This document shows positions 61,301 through 64,000 of a DNA stretch of 64,000 nucleotides, piece by piece. Origin of the DNA: Zonotrichia leucophrys gambelii (taxonomy: Eukaryota; Chordata; Aves; Passeriformes; Passerellidae). The stretch lies in contig NC_088171.1 in the NCBI RefSeq assembly GCF_028769735.1, positions 78,571,216 to 78,635,215 of the forward strand, written 5' to 3'. Position 1 is the first letter of the stretch; every line of letters begins with the position of its first letter. Made by a program: the position numbers and the translations under genes. Below the pieces are notes generated by a model, which searched no databases, was not told the DNA's origin, and saw only the letters and a program-made list of their open reading frames with translations.

Positions 61301-64000
61301 CCATAGAAGAAGCTGCATTTCACTGCCTTGCTGCCAGCATTGGTCAGTTTTCAGTTTTCCAAATTGTCAGACATAGGCTGGAGGCATATTGAATGGCCTA
61401 AAGGACAGCTATAAGGATTTGGGAAGCTGTTACATTATTTTTGATGTCTCGCCACTACTTCTCAAGGTTTGATGTTGTCTGTCCTGCCTATTATAGATGC
61501 CTGTACTGCATATTACAGTCATTTTGATGCTTATAGACAAGGAAATACAAAGCAAATGTTTGGGTTTTTTTTTTTTTAAAGATGGGTTGGGGTTTTTTTT
61601 GTAAACATATATAAAAGGATCTGACCTGCTGATACTAAAATAAATTAACTTTGGCCTTGTACAGTAGCTTTTGCTCATATAACATCTAATGGAAAAGCTA
61701 ATTGACATTCTGTCATTTCTGTTTCAATTAACTGAACTCAATGATGCCGCCCTCTAGAATTCGTGACAGCTGATCTATTTCCAAAATAAACCAAGTAACT
61801 AAATTTATTTGCAAACAAAGATTACCTCATTCTGGAATACATGCTAAGCCTTTTTTCTGTCCTCATCAACTGGTACAAGAGAAAATGTTAAGAAAATGCT
61901 TTCAAAGACTTAAAGATCAAAAGGGAGACTATATATCACAGGAAGATCATGGATGAGAAAAATTAATCATAGGTAGTTTCAAATGTTTTTAAAAAAATCA
62001 GCACCTTTCATAAATAACAGCATACTGGCAATTAAGACAGGAATTCCAGCAGAAAAACAGCAATTATGGATGGTATGACAGCATTTTAAAAAGAAAAATG
62101 TATTTTAAGGAAAAATCAGGACTTTCATGTTGTCATCCATGCAAGCATCTGAAAGCATGCTGAAATAATTAGGGAAGGAAAGGAAAAGAATGCCAACTAC
62201 CATTTCTTGGACAATGCAAACAAAAAGCCCTACAGAGATCTGTCAGGGCACAACAGACTCCTGTTCCAGGAGTTCTGAGGGGTCCCCAGGTGTGGATCTG
62301 GCAGTCAGGGCATCCTTTGGGCAGCACTGGAGCAGCCACAGCTCTGGATGAGGCTGGCACTGGCCAGGCATGGTGGGAGCTGTGGCTCACATCAGGGCCG
62401 ACAGCAGAGACTCATCTTAAAAGCAGGTCCCACAAAAAGGGGCTGTGGCTTCCCCACCATTCCCAGCCACAGAAGGAAGGGGACGTTTTCATACTTACAA
62501 AAATTTCCATGTTTCCTCCATGATGGGGAAATGCACTCAGAGCCCCAACAAGTACACAAGTTTGAGAAATGCCTCAGTCTTCTGCTGAGAATGGATGCTT
62601 CTGCCCATATATAAGGATATATCAGTGTTGAGCAATACTGGGTTGGATAGGAAACTAGGTATACATTTCCAAAAATGCAAGAGAGCAGTGTGAAAATAAA
62701 GATTTTCATTGGACAAGTGATTTCTGCCTGCATGAGATTTGAATTGGTTGACATAACTGTAAAATCTTCCACCACAGGATGAGTGTGTGTGCTCATAACA
62801 AAAATCAGGCACGCTCAGTGAACCAGCAAATAATCCACTGTCACTAGCAGGGCCATTAACCATCTGCAGGGATCTTTTAGTGTAATAAAGCTGGACATGG
62901 AAATGTGGCACACGGCCTTATTACTCAGGAGTGCATTTTATGTTGCATTAAACATGCAAAATTTATTTAAAATTAAACATTTTCTTAGAGCCAAAATACC
63001 TCATTTTTGTTTACAGGTGATCTCCACCAATCTGAGTTTCATTGTGAAAGGGGTGTACATGTGGTATTCAGCAAATAGAATCATGTGCCTGTATTATTAT
63101 CTAAGTAGATTTAACTTTCTACAGTCTCATTAGTATTTTTGTTCTGAATGTAATACACTGGCAATTACTCCCTTTGCTCCCTTATTAATATTTTAGGACT
63201 GTATCATCTTGTTTTCCTCAGAGGTACAGGAAGCAGCAAAAAGGAAGAAACTCATCATTGAGCTGTTTTGTTCCTCTATTTATGGTACAGGTCAATGTGT
63301 TACGGAAATCTTTTGAGAAAAAAAAAGAAGAGCAGTGTTTGGCATTTCAGCATGTGGTAACACAGTGCTTCCATTCCTATAATCCCCTGAGTAGTTTGTT
63401 ACCTGCACACCTTATTCCAGTGTAACCTCTTCTCTACATAAAGATTTGCATAAAGTGTTCATCTTGATATACAATTAAAACAAACAAACAAACAAAAAAC
63501 CCCACAAAAACCAAACAACCAAACAATACCCCCTATTCTGTTTATTCCCTGAACATTTCTCCTCCATTCATTCAAACACCTTCCTCATTTTTTTTTTTTT
63601 TGTTCCTGGATATTTGACCTACAGCTGATTCTCCTCAGGTAAAAGAATTGGTATGAGCTTCCATTATTTTATTTGGAGGAAAATATTGCACAGTTATAAT
63701 ATTGCTGAGCTGGTGCTGTGGAGAAAAGAATGTACCTGTTCCCTCAGGGGTTGTATTTCTCCTGCCCGTTCCATTGCCTGCTGGAAATGCAATTCATTTC
63801 ACTGTCCCACGGTCTTATTATTACTTTTGTGTTATTTTTAACCATATCACTGTTCCTTATTATTTGTCTTGCTATAATGCCTAGATACTTCTGCCAAGAT
63901 CAAGACTGTACAAATGTGGCCTGAATCTGCCAGTAAAATGTCGCATATTGTAATGGAAGAGGTAGGAACAAGAAAAGAGAGAGCGAATACTATTGTTTCA
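55301..64000. other. Intergenic DNA, nothing recognised
   Basis: AT-rich to the end of the window, with frames up to 134 codons (62392-62796, -) that show no domain. It includes a short local tandem repeat at 58073-58165, a G-run at 60462-60474 and A/C-rich low complexity at 63475-63530. If bird synteny follows human, MARCHF11 should lie further right. Confidence 0.5.
58073..58165 (+). repeat. Local imperfect tandem repeat (three units)
   Basis: tttatactgtgcacaatttc at 58073 and tttatagtgtgcgcaatttc at 58140, each followed by aggatg, with a partial diverged unit between them (58099-58138). Confidence 0.7.

Overview
Vertebrate nuclear DNA, most likely a songbird (passerine). Two multi-exon genes with canonical GT/AG introns lie in tandem on the + strand, in a background of avian CR1 LINE fragments. 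Four LTR families of types I recall from passerine genomes are also present; that clade call is from memory, not from a search.

1-13.2 kb: the 3' part of RETREG1 (FAM134B, the ER-phagy receptor). Its last four coding exons are at 1495-1632, 3460-3524, 4647-4773 and 7636-8147, followed by a long AT-rich 3' UTR with polyadenylation signals at 9413 and 11824. The introns hold one sense CR1 fragment (430-1100) and one antisense CR1 fragment (5590-6640). Between the last plausible RETREG1 poly(A) site and the next promoter, almost all DNA is transposon-derived: a CR1 tail split by a 313-bp LTR, simple repeats, then a 613-bp antisense solo LTR with a perfect 5-bp target duplication.

13.2-21.65 kb: a complete ZNF622 (vertebrate Rei1/Reh1, a cytoplasmic 60S ribosome biogenesis factor). 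It has a CpG-island promoter with a CTCF-like motif, a non-coding first exon ending at 13442, and six coding exons (15612-21430) that join without frame breaks into 470 codons plus stop. The poly(A) signal is at 21621. The order RETREG1 then ZNF622 on one strand matches human chromosome 5p15, where MARCHF11 comes next.

21.65-64 kb: a gene desert in which I find no convincing protein-coding gene. It contains CR1 fragments (36.25-37.35, 39.64-40.10 antisense, 50.23-51.10 and 54.99-55.30 antisense), a cluster of LTRs and AT microsatellites at 31.3-33.3 kb, and another LTR at 38.9-39.35 kb. There is also an old approximately 130-bp direct duplication and a few unassigned open frames.

The most unusual structure is at 31368-32544: two copies of a class II (ERVK-like) LTR joined head to head as a near-perfect palindrome. 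The arms are about 540 bp, the loop is 99 bp, and the loop holds the end of U5 and a lysine-tRNA-type primer binding site. The junction has a 5-bp complementarity (ctgat/atcag), which suggests a snap-back reverse-transcription product integrated by two U3 ends, or a local inverted duplication. I found no sign of a novel multi-gene system.
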